Numbered from the stretch's first letter, positions 34,025 through 45,144 are shown. The stretch is 64,000 nucleotides of DNA from JBBRVW01 sp038246545 (GCA_038246545.1 JBBRVW010000020.1:10781-74780); one strand, 5' to 3'. Numbers and translations: made by a program. Notes: generated by a model from the letters alone, not told the origin.

Positions 34025-35088
34025 ATGGATGGAGCAGCTGCGAGGCTGCGGGGCTGACGACCCGGTCCGACGTCGCCCTCGCGCTGGTGCTGGCCGGAGG
34101 CGCCGGCGTCGCCTCGCTGTTCACCGACGCGCCACATCCCCCGGTCCGTGCCCTGCTCGCGTCGGCGGCCGCCCTGGCACTGCTCTTCCGGCAGACGCGA
34201 CCGGTGCCTGGGTGCGTGTGGGCCGGATGCCTGCTCGTCGTCGAGTCGGTCACGACCGAGGCTCCCGACGAGGCCGCGCTGCTCTTCTCGATCACCCTGC
34301 TGGCCTACTCGGTGTGCGCGCACGAGCCCCTGCGCCGGGCCTGGGTGGGGTCTGCCGCCCTCGCCACCGGGTGCGTGGCGGCCGTGTCGTTGGACCCCTC
34401 CGACAGCGCGTCCAACATCCTGCCGACGGTGCTGCTGTTCGTCGTGGTCCCCGGCGGCCTGGGCTGGGGGGTCCACCGGCGGACCAGCCGGATCACCGCC
34501 CTCGAGATCGAGACCGCCGCGCTGGCCGCCGAGGCCGAGTCGGCCGTCGAGGGCGAGCGCCGCCGCATCGCTCGCGAGCTGCACGACGTCGTGTCCCATG
34601 CCGTGACCCTGATCGCCGTCCAGGCCGAGGCCGGGCAGGCGGTGATCGGCCACGACCCCGCCGCCGCGGAGCGGTCGCTGGCCGCGATCGGGGTGGCCAG
34701 CCGGGAGGCGCTGGCGGAGCTGGACCGGATGCTGGGCCTGTTGCGCGACCACGGTGCCACGACCGAGGGGCCCGCCTCCACACGGCGGGCCTCGACCGGG
34801 TCCCGGCTCTCGTGAGCGGCGCCAGGGCGGCTAGGCTCGATCTCACCGTGAGCTCGTCGGGTGTGCCCCGGGCACTCGGCCGCAGCGCCGACCACTGTGC
34901 CCGGGCTCGACCTGGCCGTGCTCAGCGTGGGCCGGCGGCACACCAGCGCCTACGGCGGCACCGGCCGCGGCCTGGTCGGCCTGCGCGAGCGGGTCACGGC
35001 GCTCGGAGGGCGGCTGGACGCCACCCGGCCCGACGACGAGTCGTTCGTGCTGAGGGCGCACCTGCCCGCGACGCGGTCGGCCGGATGA
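34025..35088 (+). pseudogene. NarL/DesK-type sensor histidine kinase, disrupted
   Basis: Frames in order show an N-terminal membrane part with four helices (LTTRSDVALALVLAGG and LLLFVVVPGGLGWGV), the H-box RRRIARELHDVVSHAVTL, then DRVPALVSGARAARLDLTV in another frame, and LDLAVLSVGRRHTSAYGGTGRGLVGLRERV as the G-box. The N-box (EALTNALRHA) of the ATPase domain is absent at about 34895. Single-base losses are apparent near 34050 and 34780; the missing N-box cannot be a base-call error. As read it could not phosphorylate. The adjacent response regulator overlaps its last bases. Start ATG at 34025 assumes a missing base near 34050. Confidence 0.65.
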
Positions 35089-35732
35089 TCCGGGTCCTGG
35101 TGGCCGACGACGAGGCGATCGTGCGCGAGGGGCTGGTCGCCGTCGTCGGCAGCGACCCGGGGCTGGCGGTCGTCGGGACGGCCGGGGACGGTCACGAGGC
35201 GGTCGCGGCCACTCGGCGCACGCTGCCCGACGTCGTCCTGATGGACATCCGGATGCCGGGGCTGGACGGCGTCGAGGCGACCCGTCGGATCGTCGCGTCC
35301 GGCAGTGCCGCGAAGGTCCTGGTGCTGACGACCGTCGAGCAGGACGACGTGGTGCTGGCAGCGCTTCGGGCCGGCGTGAGCGGCTTCCTGCTCACGAGCG
35401 TGCCCCGGGACCGTCTGTACGCCGGCATCCGCGCCGTGGCCGATGGCGAGGCGCTGCTCGCCCCGAGCATCACCCGCCGCCTCATCGAGTCGCACGTGGG
35501 CGCCTCACCCACCCCGCTGGCCGCGCCCATGACGCTCACCGAGCGGCAGGCCGACATCGTCCGGCTCGTCGCCCGCGGGCTCTCCAACCAGGAGATCGCC
35601 GACCGGACCCACCTGGCGGTGACCACGGTGAAGGGCTACGTCAGTGACGTCCTGGTGCAGCACCGGCTGCGTGACCGGACCCAGCTCGTGGTGCTGGCCT
35701 ACGAGAGCGGCCTGGTCACGGTCGGCGGTTGA
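35085..35732 (+). CDS. NarL/LuxR response regulator, conserved lysine replaced
   Basis: This 215-residue regulator has the receiver domain (residues 1-120): acidic pair D8/D9, phospho-acceptor D54 in LMDIRMPG, switch threonine near 82, and a LuxR helix-turn-helix at about 150-205 (LTERQADIVRLVARGLSNQEI then VTTVKGYVSDVL). The lysine that contacts the phosphate (FLLKD in relatives) is threonine here (FLLTSV, residue 104). Phospho-signalling may therefore be altered. The ATG overlaps the end of the decayed kinase gene by four bases (35085-35088). It may be constitutive or pseudo-receiver-like. Confidence 0.85.
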   Translation: MIRVLVADDEAIVREGLVAVVGSDPGLAVVGTAGDGHEAVAATRRTLPDVVLMDIRMPGLDGVEATRRIVASGSAAKVLVLTTVEQDDVVLAALRAGVSGFLLTSVPRDRLYAGIRAVADGEALLAPSITRRLIESHVGASPTPLAAPMTLTERQADIVRLVARGLSNQEIADRTHLAVTTVKGYVSDVLVQHRLRDRTQLVVLAYESGLVTVGG

Positions 35733-35739
35733 CGCCGAC

Positions 35740-35775
35740 CTGCCCTGACCCGCCGGACGGCGGGTCAGGGCAGGA
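35740..35775. terminator. 16-bp perfect hairpin between convergent genes
   Basis: CCTGCCCTGACCCGCC (35740-35755) pairs perfectly with 35760-35775 around the four-base loop GGAC. It lies between the stop of the response regulator and that of the GH3 glucosidase, so it can terminate both directions. Confidence 0.9.
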
Positions 35776-35789
35776 GGTCTGCCTGCAGG

Positions 35790-38105
35790 TCAGCGGACCG
35801 TGAAGGAGGCCTTCTGCGCCGTCGCCGAGGTGTTGCCGGAGTAGACGTCGATCCGGCCGGACTCCACCACGAAGCGACCCTCGTTGTCGTAGAAGCCGAA
35901 GTCGGAGCTGTCGAGGTGGAAGCTGATCTTCTCGGACTGACCTGGTGCCAGCGTCACCCGCTGGAACCCGCGCAGTCGCTTCACCGGTTGCGAGAGGCTC
36001 GCGACCGGGTCGTTGAGGTACAGCTGGACGACCTCGTCACCCGCGACGCTGCCGGTGTTCTGCACGGTCACGGTGGCTGTCACCGTGCCGTTGCGGGAGA
36101 CCGTGGTGCGGTCAAGAGTCGGCGCGCTGACGTCGAACGTCGTGTACGACAGCCCGTAGCCGAACTCGAACAGCGGGTCGCACGAGTTGAGGTCGCGGTA
36201 CCGCGAGTTGTACTTCGACGACACGTCGCACGGGCGGCCGGTGGGCTCGTGGTTGTAGTAGATCGGCACCTGGCCGACACGGCGCGGGAAGCTGACCGGC
36301 AGCTTGCCGCCCGGGTTGACCTTGCCGAAGACCACATCCGCGACACCGTTGCCGGCCTCGACGCCCGGGAACCAGGCCTCGAGCATCGCCGGCGACGACG
36401 CCGCCGCTGAGCCCAGGGTCAGCGGGCGGCCGTTGAAGAGCACCACCGCGAGCGGCTTGCCGGTGGCCTTGATGGCGTCGATCAGCTGCTGCTGCTTGCC
36501 CGGCAGGTCGATCACTGTGCGCGAGGCGGCCTCGCCGCTCATCTCCCGCGTCTCGCCCAGGGCGAGCACCACCTGGTCGGCCGCTTGGGCGGCGGCGACG
36601 GCGTCGGCGAAGCCGGTGTCGGTGCCGCAGACGTCGGTGTCGTCGTTGTTGTCCGGCGGCTCCTTCCCGACCGCGGTGCAGCCCGCGGTGTAGGTGGCCG
36701 AGAGCGACTGCGCCTTGATCCCGGTGAACACCGTGATGGCGTCCTTGTCGTCACCACGGCCCCACCACGGGCCGAGCATCGCGTGCTGGTCGTCGCCGAA
36801 CGGGCCGATGACGGCGGTCGTCTTCGCCGGGTCGAAGGGCAGCGTGTTGCTGTCGTTCTTCAGCAGCACCATCGAACGGCCCGCGGCGGTCCGTGCGGCG
36901 GTGCGGTCGTCCGCGGTGAGGAAGCTCGCCGGGTCAGTGGCCGTAGCGACATCGACGTACGGGTGGTCGAACAGTCCGGCGCGGAACTTCACCCGCAGGA
37001 TGCGGCGCACCGCGTCGTCAAGACGGGACATCTTGATCCGGCGGTCGGCGAGCAGCTGCTTGCCGTAGTCACGGATGTAGGTGGAGACCATCTCCGAGTC
37101 GGTGCCGGCGTTCAGCGCCATGGCAGCCGCGCTCGGGCCGTCGGCAGCCACGCCGTGACCGCAGGACCCCTCGGCCGGGTTCACCGGCGGGCAGGCGCGC
37201 AGCTCGGCGACGGCGGTGTAGTCGCTCTCGACGAACCCGTCGAAGCCCCACTCCTTCTTGAGGATGCTCGTCTCGGTCTCGTGGTCGGCGCAGCCGGGCA
37301 CCCCGCTGATCGCGTTGAACGAGCACATGACGGTGTCGGCGCCGGCGTCGATCGCGGCCTTGAACGGCGGCAGGTAGAGGTTGCGCAGCCGGGACTCGCT
37401 CATGTCAGTGGTGTTGTAGTCCCGGCCGCCTTCGGGCTGCCCGTACGCAGCGAAGTGCTTCACGCTCGCCACCACCTTGTCGGTTGCGGAGTAGTCGCTC
37501 CCCTGGTCGCCCTTCACGCGGGCGGCCGCCATCGCGGCCCCCAGGTAGGGGTCCTCGCCGGCGCCCTCGGAGATCCGGCCCCAGCGCGGCTCGTGCGAGA
37601 CGTCGACCATCGGGCTGTAGACCTGCTTGAGGCCGACCACGGCCGACTCGCGTGCGCCGATGGCGGCATCGGTGCGCGCGACCGTCGGGTCGAACGAGCT
37701 GGCCGCACCGAGCGGGATCGGGAAGATCGTCCGGTAGCCGTGGATCGTGTCGAAGGCGAACAGGATCGGGATGTGCAGACGGGACTGCTCGACCGCGACG
37801 TGCTGGAAGTGGTTGATCTTCGCGGGGTCGGTGAGGCTGAACACCGATCCGGCACCGGCCTGTGCCTCGTCGTCGTTGATCTGCCAGTCGGCGAGCAGCT
37901 GCACCTGCTGCAGCTTCTCCTCGGTCGTCATCTGCTTCAGCAACGCGTGGACGCGCTTCTCGACGGACTTGCTGGCCTTCTGCCGGGTCGGGGCGAGGGC
38001 GTCCTCGTCCGCGGACCTGGTGCTCGCCACCACCCCGGTGGTCGCGACGGTGCAGAGCACCGCTCCCACTGCTATCGCTGACAGCTTGCCGCGTGCTCGC
38101 GCCAT
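35790..38105 (-). CDS. bglX: secreted glycoside hydrolase family 3 beta-glucosidase
   Basis: The 771-residue protein starts with a signal peptide (residues 1 to about 28). The GH3 barrel has KHFAAYGQPEGGRDYNTT near 220-237 and the nucleophile aspartate in GFVESDYTAV near 293 (tyrosine replaces the more common tryptophan). The second alpha/beta domain has ATAAGRSMVLLKNDSNTLPF-like sequence near 400-420 and the fibronectin-III-like end SLSQPVKRLRGFQRVTL with a C-terminal immunoglobulin-like fold from about 680. It cleaves beta-glucosides outside the cell. ATG start. A strong bidirectional hairpin ends it. Confidence 0.9.
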   Translation of the reverse strand: MARARGKLSAIAVGAVLCTVATTGVVASTRSADEDALAPTRQKASKSVEKRVHALLKQMTTEEKLQQVQLLADWQINDDEAQAGAGSVFSLTDPAKINHFQHVAVEQSRLHIPILFAFDTIHGYRTIFPIPLGAASSFDPTVARTDAAIGARESAVVGLKQVYSPMVDVSHEPRWGRISEGAGEDPYLGAAMAAARVKGDQGSDYSATDKVVASVKHFAAYGQPEGGRDYNTTDMSESRLRNLYLPPFKAAIDAGADTVMCSFNAISGVPGCADHETETSILKKEWGFDGFVESDYTAVAELRACPPVNPAEGSCGHGVAADGPSAAAMALNAGTDSEMVSTYIRDYGKQLLADRRIKMSRLDDAVRRILRVKFRAGLFDHPYVDVATATDPASFLTADDRTAARTAAGRSMVLLKNDSNTLPFDPAKTTAVIGPFGDDQHAMLGPWWGRGDDKDAITVFTGIKAQSLSATYTAGCTAVGKEPPDNNDDTDVCGTDTGFADAVAAAQAADQVVLALGETREMSGEAASRTVIDLPGKQQQLIDAIKATGKPLAVVLFNGRPLTLGSAAASSPAMLEAWFPGVEAGNGVADVVFGKVNPGGKLPVSFPRRVGQVPIYYNHEPTGRPCDVSSKYNSRYRDLNSCDPLFEFGYGLSYTTFDVSAPTLDRTTVSRNGTVTATVTVQNTGSVAGDEVVQLYLNDPVASLSQPVKRLRGFQRVTLAPGQSEKISFHLDSSDFGFYDNEGRFVVESGRIDVYSGNTSATAQKASFTVR

Positions 38106-38214
38106 CGCCCGGCCCTTCGTCGTCCTCGTCGAAGGTCGGTCGGTGCGTCCGGCCGGCCGAGGTGGTCCTCAACCCGCGGAGCAGCCCTCAAACCCCGCTG
38201 ACCGGAAAATCTCG

Positions 38215-39141
38215 TCAGGCGATCGGGGCCACCTCGGCGGCCACGAGGCCCAGGTGGTCGAGGTCGGCCAGATCGATCACCTGGAGATAGACCCGGCTCG
38301 CGCCGAGCCCGGACAGCTGACCGAGCTTGTCCACGACCTCGTCCGGCCGTCCGGACAGGCCGGCCGAACGCACCCAGTCGGGGTCGTTGCCGGTCGCCTC
38401 GGCGCGTCGACGGACCTCCGCGTCGTCGCTGCCGACGGCAAGGGTCTGCGCGCACGACAGGATGATCGAGGCGGGGTCCCGGCCGGCGCTCTCGCAGGCG
38501 CGGCGCACCCGGTCGAAGCACGTCGCGACGACCGCCGGGGTGTCGAACGGCACGTTGTACTCGGCGGCGTACCGGGCAGCGAGCTCCGGCGTGCGTCGCT
38601 TGCCCTTGCCGCCGATGACGACGGGCAGCGGTGACTGCACCGGCTTCGGCAGCGCGGGGGAGTCGGTGAGCGTGTAGTGCGCGCCGGTGTGGCTGAAGGT
38701 CTCGCCGGCCGGCGTCGCCCACAGGCCGGTGACGACGGCGAGCTGTTCCTCGAGCAGGTCGAACCGCTCGGCGACCGGCGGGAACGGCACGCCGTACGCC
38801 GTGTGCTCGGCCTCCAGCCAACCGCTGCCCAGGCCCAGCTCGACCCGGCCGCCACTCATCGCGTCGACCGTGGCGACGGCGATGGCCAACGGCCCGGGCA
38901 GGCGGAACGTGGCCGACGACACCATCGTGCCGAGGCGGATCCGCGACGTGTCGCGGGCCAGCCCGGCCAGGACGGCCCAGGCGTCGGTCGGGCCCGGCCC
39001 CGGGTCACCCTCGCCGATCCGCATCAGGTGGTCGGAGCGGAAGAACGCGTCGAACCCCAGTCGCTCCGACTCCTGGGCCACCGCCAGGAGGTCGTCGTAC
39101 GTCGCCCCCTGCTGGGGCTCGGTCATGATCCGCAGCTGCAT
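38215..39141 (-). CDS. LLM class F420-dependent oxidoreductase
   Basis: This 308-residue TIM-barrel protein belongs to the luciferase-like monooxygenase family: FDAFFRSDHLMRIGEG near 35-50, GSGWLEAEHTAYGVPF near 105-120, VVIGGKGKRRTPELAARYA near 172-190 and EVRRRAEATGNDPDWV near 245. In actinobacteria this branch usually uses cofactor F420. The substrate is unknown. ATG start, nine bases after the phosphoglucomutase stop, so the two are likely one operon. A short untranslated region of 109 bases separates it from the downstream glucosidase. Confidence 0.8.
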   Translation of the reverse strand: MQLRIMTEPQQGATYDDLLAVAQESERLGFDAFFRSDHLMRIGEGDPGPGPTDAWAVLAGLARDTSRIRLGTMVSSATFRLPGPLAIAVATVDAMSGGRVELGLGSGWLEAEHTAYGVPFPPVAERFDLLEEQLAVVTGLWATPAGETFSHTGAHYTLTDSPALPKPVQSPLPVVIGGKGKRRTPELAARYAAEYNVPFDTPAVVATCFDRVRRACESAGRDPASIILSCAQTLAVGSDDAEVRRRAEATGNDPDWVRSAGLSGRPDEVVDKLGQLSGLGASRVYLQVIDLADLDHLGLVAAEVAPIA

Positions 39142-39150
39142 GGGTCCTGC

Positions 39151-40812
<1,662 letters not shown>

Positions 40813-40867
40813 GGCACGCCAGCGTGTCAGACTTCCGCGACTGCTGGCAGTGGAGAGGGGAGGGCGG

Positions 40868-43237
40868 GTGTCGGAGAACGCGCTGCGCCCGACCCAGCCC
40901 GGCGCCGAGCCGGGCCCGGTGCACCTCGACCTCGTCATGGCCGCTGGCGGAGTCGGCTGGTTCGACTGGGACGTCACCGCCGACCACCTGGTCTTCGACG
41001 ACCGGATGTGCCGCCTGTTCGGCATCGACCCCGAGACGTTCGACCACCGGGTGGCGTCGTTCTGGGCGACCCTGCACCCTGAGGACAAGGAGGCGGTCGA
41101 GTCGGCCGTCGCGGCTGCGCTGGAGAGCTGCGGCGACTACGTGGCCGAGTACCGGGTCGTCCTGCCGGACGGCGGGGTGCGCTGGCTCGAGGCCAAGGGT
41201 CGTGTCCTCCCCGGGCCCGGCGGAACCGCCGGTCGCATGCTCGGTGTCGCCCGCGACACCACCGAGCCGCGGCTCGCGCGCGACACGGTCGCCCGCGCCC
41301 TGGAGCACATGGCCGACGGTCTCATCTCGGTGGACTCCCAGTGGCTGGTCACCTTCGTCAACCGCAACGCAGAGATCTTCGTCGGCCCCGCGGCCGCCGC
41401 CCGCGGACGCCCCCTCTGGGAGGTCTGGCCGCACCTGTCCTCCGGCTACCAGTCCCTGGTGCGCGAGGCGGCGGCGACGGGCTCGACGCAGACGTTCGAC
41501 AAGTTCGTCGTGGAGCGGGACGCCTGGTACCGGGTGCGGGTCGTGCCGCACCAGGACGGGCTCACGCTGTTCACCGCCGACGTGACCGCGACGAAGGCGG
41601 CCGAGCTCGAGCGCGAGCGCACACAGACCCGACCCGACCAGGCCCGCGCCGTCCTCGCCTACAGCGCCGCGCTGGCCGAGGCCGACAGCCTGGCGGACGT
41701 CATCGACGTCGTGGCGACGATGGTGCTGCCCGCGTTCGGCGCCGGTGGCCTGCTCGTGTGGCTCCTCGCCGGGACGCGGTTGACCCTGGCCGGTCACGCC
41801 GGCTACCCGCCCGTCGCGGTGACGATGCTCGAGCTGCTCGGCGCCGACGAGGACAACCCGATCGCGCAGACGCTGCGGTCCCGCGAGCCGCTGTTCCTGC
41901 CGTCGCGGCAGGCCTACCTCGGCCTCTTCCCGGACCGGCTCGAGCTGGTCCAGGCGACCGGGAAGTTCGCGTGGGCGTTCCTGCCGCTCACGGCGTCCGG
42001 CCGCGCGCTCGGCACCCTCACCATCAGCTTCGACCGGGCACGGGAGTTCGCACCCGACGAGCAGTCCCTGCTGGTCAGCGTCGGCGGCCTGCTCGCGCAG
42101 ACCTTGGCGCGCGCCCGGCTGCGTGACACCGAACGCATGCTGGCCGCCGAGCTGCAGCAGCAGCTGCTGCCGCGCGCCCTGCCGCAGCCTGCCGGGCTCG
42201 CCGCCACCGCCCGCTATCTCGCTGCGACCGAGGGCATGGGCGTCGGCGGTGACTGGTACGACGTCCTCGAGCTGCCCGGTCAGCGGGTCTCGGTGGTCAT
42301 CGGCGACGTCCAGGGCCACACGATGCAGGCCGCGGCGGTCATGGGCCAGCTCCGGAACGCCCTGCGCGCCTACGCGGCCGAGGGGCACGAGCCTGCTGCC
42401 GTCATGTCGCGCACCAACCGGCTGATGATCGAGCTGGACTCCGGCGTCTTCGCGACCTGCGCCATCGTCACCCTCGACCTGCGCACCGCCACGGCCGAGG
42501 TCGTCCTCGCCGGCCACCCACCCCCGGTCCGGCAGCCGGTCACCGGACGCGCCGAGTCGCTGGTGGCGCCGGTGGGACCTCCGCTCGGCGTCGTGGCGGG
42601 GGAGGAGTACCGGACGGCCCGGGTGCGGCTCGGGTTCGGTGACGTGCTGGTGCTGTTCACGGACGGGCTCGTCGAGGACGCCGCCCGCAGCTACGACATG
42701 GGCCTTGCAACGGTGGTCGAGACGCTCGGCGCCGGTCCCGTCGACGACATCGAGGCGCTGGCCGACCGGCTGCTGGCGGCCGCCGTCGACATGGAGCACC
42801 TCTCCGACGACGTCGCGCTGCTCGTCGTCCGCCACGACGGACTGCCCGAGTCGGCGCGGCCCGAGCACGACCGCACCACGATCGACCGGCTCGACCCGCG
42901 GGCGGCGCGGGCGGCCCGCGAGTTCATCGCCCGGCACGTCAGCGAGCCCGAGCTGACCGACGTGCGTGACACCGCCGTCCTGCTGGTCTCGGAGGTCGTC
43001 ACCAACGCGCTGCGCCACACCGACGGCAGCGTCGAGCTCGCCCTCTGGCGGTTCCCCGACCGCGTGCGCGTCGAGGTCTCCGACGAGATCTCGCGGTCAC
43101 CGGTCACCTCGCGCGGCGCGCTGCTCGACGAGTCCGGCCGCGGCGTCCCGCTGATGGACGCCCTCAGCGACCGCTGGGGCACGTCGCCCCACGGTGACGG
43201 CAAGGTCGTCTGGTTCGAGCTCGACCTGTCGCTCTGA
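40868..43237 (+). CDS. PAS-PAS-GAF-PP2C(SpoIIE)-HATPase regulator
   Basis: This 789-residue cytoplasmic protein has two PAS regions (about residues 25-130 with WFDWDVTADHL and 145-240 with VTFVNRNAEIF), a GAF domain (about 265-410), a PP2C/SpoIIE phosphatase (about 425-625; GVGGDWYDVLEL near 458, FTDGLVEDAAR near 598), and a C-terminal anti-sigma-type HATPase (about 655-789) with SEVVTNALRHTDG and ESGRGVPLM. It probably combines phosphatase and kinase in a stress-sigma partner-switching system. GTG start has a GGAGAGGGGAGGG site before it. No antisigma-antagonist gene is adjacent. Confidence 0.9.
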   Translation: MSENALRPTQPGAEPGPVHLDLVMAAGGVGWFDWDVTADHLVFDDRMCRLFGIDPETFDHRVASFWATLHPEDKEAVESAVAAALESCGDYVAEYRVVLPDGGVRWLEAKGRVLPGPGGTAGRMLGVARDTTEPRLARDTVARALEHMADGLISVDSQWLVTFVNRNAEIFVGPAAAARGRPLWEVWPHLSSGYQSLVREAAATGSTQTFDKFVVERDAWYRVRVVPHQDGLTLFTADVTATKAAELERERTQTRPDQARAVLAYSAALAEADSLADVIDVVATMVLPAFGAGGLLVWLLAGTRLTLAGHAGYPPVAVTMLELLGADEDNPIAQTLRSREPLFLPSRQAYLGLFPDRLELVQATGKFAWAFLPLTASGRALGTLTISFDRAREFAPDEQSLLVSVGGLLAQTLARARLRDTERMLAAELQQQLLPRALPQPAGLAATARYLAATEGMGVGGDWYDVLELPGQRVSVVIGDVQGHTMQAAAVMGQLRNALRAYAAEGHEPAAVMSRTNRLMIELDSGVFATCAIVTLDLRTATAEVVLAGHPPPVRQPVTGRAESLVAPVGPPLGVVAGEEYRTARVRLGFGDVLVLFTDGLVEDAARSYDMGLATVVETLGAGPVDDIEALADRLLAAAVDMEHLSDDVALLVVRHDGLPESARPEHDRTTIDRLDPRAARAAREFIARHVSEPELTDVRDTAVLLVSEVVTNALRHTDGSVELALWRFPDRVRVEVSDEISRSPVTSRGALLDESGRGVPLMDALSDRWGTSPHGDGKVVWFELDLSL

Positions 43238-43246
43238 GCCCCCGCA

Positions 43247-43329
43247 GTGGATCACGTTTACGTGATCCACTGTCGCCTTGCATGGCCTGCAACCCGTGCA
43301 AGGCAACGGTGGATCACGTTTACGTGATC
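43247..43329. repeat. duplicated palindrome around a hairpin (possible terminator)
   Basis: A 24-base near-perfect palindrome (GTGGATCACG arm, 43247-43270) recurs as a 21-base exact copy at 43309-43329, with a GCCTTGCA/TGCAAGGC hairpin between (43275-43282, 43297-43304). It begins ten bases after the SpoIIE gene stop. It could be a terminator or a REP-like element. Confidence 0.6.
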
Positions 43330-43360
43330 GCCGGCAGGGGGCGGGTGGGGCGGGACGCAC

Positions 43361-43393
43361 GACGACCCGCCGGCCGGTGGCCGCCGGGTCGTC
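43361..43393. terminator. long hairpin after DEAD-box helicase
   Basis: GACGACCCG (43361-43369) and CGGCC (43371-43375) pair with 43379-43383 and 43385-43393 around loop GGT, one C-C mismatch in the middle. It is 22 bases beyond the stop of the minus-strand helicase. Confidence 0.75.
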
Positions 43394-43414
43394 GAGGTGC
43401 TGCGGGGGTGCGGG

Positions 43415-44950
43415 TCAGGCGACCCGGCGGCCGCCGGCCGGGCGTCGGCCGTTGCGGCGGTGCCGGTGCGGGCCGTCGGCGCCGCGGCCGTACGAGCCGC
43501 CGCCGTTGCCGGGCGCCTGCGGCGAGCGGGCCGCCCGGGTCGGGGCGGTCACCACGACCGGCTCGCCGGACTCGGCGAGCTCGCGCACCGGCTCGCTGCC
43601 GGGAGCAGCGTCGACCGGGGTCACGTCGACACCCGCCCGGCCGAAGAGGTGCCTGGCCGCGCGGAGCTGGTCGTGACCCAGCACCGAGACGACGACGCCC
43701 GATGCGCCGGCGCGCGCGGTGCGGCCGGACCGGTGCAGGTAGTCCTTGTGGTCGTTCGGCGGGTCGGCGTGCACCACCAGGTCGACGTCGGTGATGTGGA
43801 TGCCTCGAGCCGCCACGTCGGTGGCGACGAGCACGCGCGACTCGCCGCGCGAGAACGCGTCGAGCGCCCGCTGCCGCTGACCCTGCGTGCGGTTGCCGTG
43901 GATCGCCTGGGCCGGGACGCCGAGGCGGTCGAGCTGCTTCACCAGACGGTCCGCACCGTGCTTGGTGCGCACGAACAGCAGGGTGCGCGCCGGACGGGTC
44001 GCGATCTCGGCGAGGACGTCGACCTTCTGCTCGTGCCGCACGACAAGCGCGCGGTGCTCCATCGTGGTGACGTGGGACTCGGCGGGGTCGACGGCGCGCG
44101 CGACCGGGTCGGTGAGGTACTGGCGCACCAGCTTGCCGACGGCGCCGTCGAGGGTCGCGGAGAACAGCAGCCGCTGCGAGCCGCTCGGCGTCATGTCGAG
44201 GATCCGGCTGACGTCGGGGAGGAAGCCCATGTCGGCCATGTGGTCGGCTTCGTCGAGCACCGTCACCTCGATCTTCGACAGGTCGCACGACCGCCGCTCG
44301 ATGAGGTCGAGCAGGCGCCCCGGGGTGGCGACGACCAGGTCGACACCTCGCTCGAGGGTGGCGATCTGGCGGCCCAGCGGGGCGCCGCCGAAGACCGCGA
44401 CGGTCTTGACGCCGATGGCGTGGCCCAGGGGCTCGAGCGCGTCGCGCACCTGCACCGCGAGCTCGCGGGTGGGCACGAGGACCAGGCCGCGGGGGGTCTT
44501 GGCGGCCGAGCGGCGCCCGGCGAGCCGGGTCATCATCGGCAGCCCGAAGGCCAGCGTCTTGCCGGAGCCGGTCTGCGCCCGGCCGAGGACGTCGTGCCCG
44601 GAGAGACAGTCGGCCAGGGTGGCGGCCTGGATCGGGAAGGCGGTGCGGATGTCGCGCCGCTCGAGAGCGGTGACCAGCTCTTGCGGGAGGCCCAGCTTGC
44701 CGAACGAGGTCTCGGTCGGCACCGGGTTGGTGGCCGCCGCCTGCTCGAACCAGGCGGTGAGCTCGCGGTCGGCGGCCTGCTCGGCGGAGCGGGCGGCCAC
44801 CTTGCCGGACGGCTTGCTGCCGCCGGGGCGACGGCGGGGGGCGGAGGAGCCCGACGAGCCGGAGCCGGTCGAGCGGTTGGGTCGGGGACCCGAGGAGCGG
44901 GTCGAGGACGTGCGGCCGGAAGGCCGACGGTCCGAGGCGTACGGGGACAA
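43415..44950 (-). CDS. DEAD-box RNA helicase
   Basis: The 511-residue protein has an N-terminal Ser/Arg/Gly-rich extension (about residues 1-60), then Q motif FPIQAATL near 100, Walker A AQTGSGKT near 125, PTRELAVQV, the DEAD box near 230, SAT near 266, HGNRTQGQRQRAL near 350, ATDVAARGI and HRSGRTARAG, and an arginine-rich RNA-binding C-tail (RHRRNGRRPAGGRR). It unwinds RNA, often with cold-shock or ribosome assembly. Start is a guess: TTG at 44950 has GGAG about eight bases before it; other starts would extend into low-complexity sequence. A hairpin terminator follows. Confidence 0.88.
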   Translation of the reverse strand: MSPYASDRRPSGRTSSTRSSGPRPNRSTGSGSSGSSAPRRRPGGSKPSGKVAARSAEQAADRELTAWFEQAAATNPVPTETSFGKLGLPQELVTALERRDIRTAFPIQAATLADCLSGHDVLGRAQTGSGKTLAFGLPMMTRLAGRRSAAKTPRGLVLVPTRELAVQVRDALEPLGHAIGVKTVAVFGGAPLGRQIATLERGVDLVVATPGRLLDLIERRSCDLSKIEVTVLDEADHMADMGFLPDVSRILDMTPSGSQRLLFSATLDGAVGKLVRQYLTDPVARAVDPAESHVTTMEHRALVVRHEQKVDVLAEIATRPARTLLFVRTKHGADRLVKQLDRLGVPAQAIHGNRTQGQRQRALDAFSRGESRVLVATDVAARGIHITDVDLVVHADPPNDHKDYLHRSGRTARAGASGVVVSVLGHDQLRAARHLFGRAGVDVTPVDAAPGSEPVRELAESGEPVVVTAPTRAARSPQAPGNGGGSYGRGADGPHRHRRNGRRPAGGRRVA

Positions 44951-45144
44951 GGAGGTGCTCCGATGCGGTGTTGAGGCCGCACCTCGAGGGCTGCACCGCC
45001 AGCCGGGGCTGTCGGGAGCACGTCTCCTGGGACGACCACGCGGGCAGCTCGCCCGCGGGAGTCGGTGGCAATTGACCACCGGTGTACGGGAACGAGTCTA
45101 CCGGTGCCCGGTCTCCCGCCCTACCACCTCCGCTGTGTCGCTGG
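44951..45144 (-). promoter_or_regulatory. upstream region of DEAD-box helicase with hairpin
   Basis: The 194 bases before the helicase start have no gene. On the minus strand they include CGCGGGC...GCCCGCG (about 45047-45058, 45061 region) able to form a hairpin and a TAGACT-like hexamer near 45095. This may be a structured 5' leader; cold-shock helicase genes often have one, but I cannot prove it. Confidence 0.3.

Noticed and set aside
30627..35732. A 1701-codon plus-strand frame
   Set aside because: Most of it is antisense to recQ and other genes with arginine/glycine/histidine-rich shadow composition. Only its last part, from 35085, is a real response regulator.
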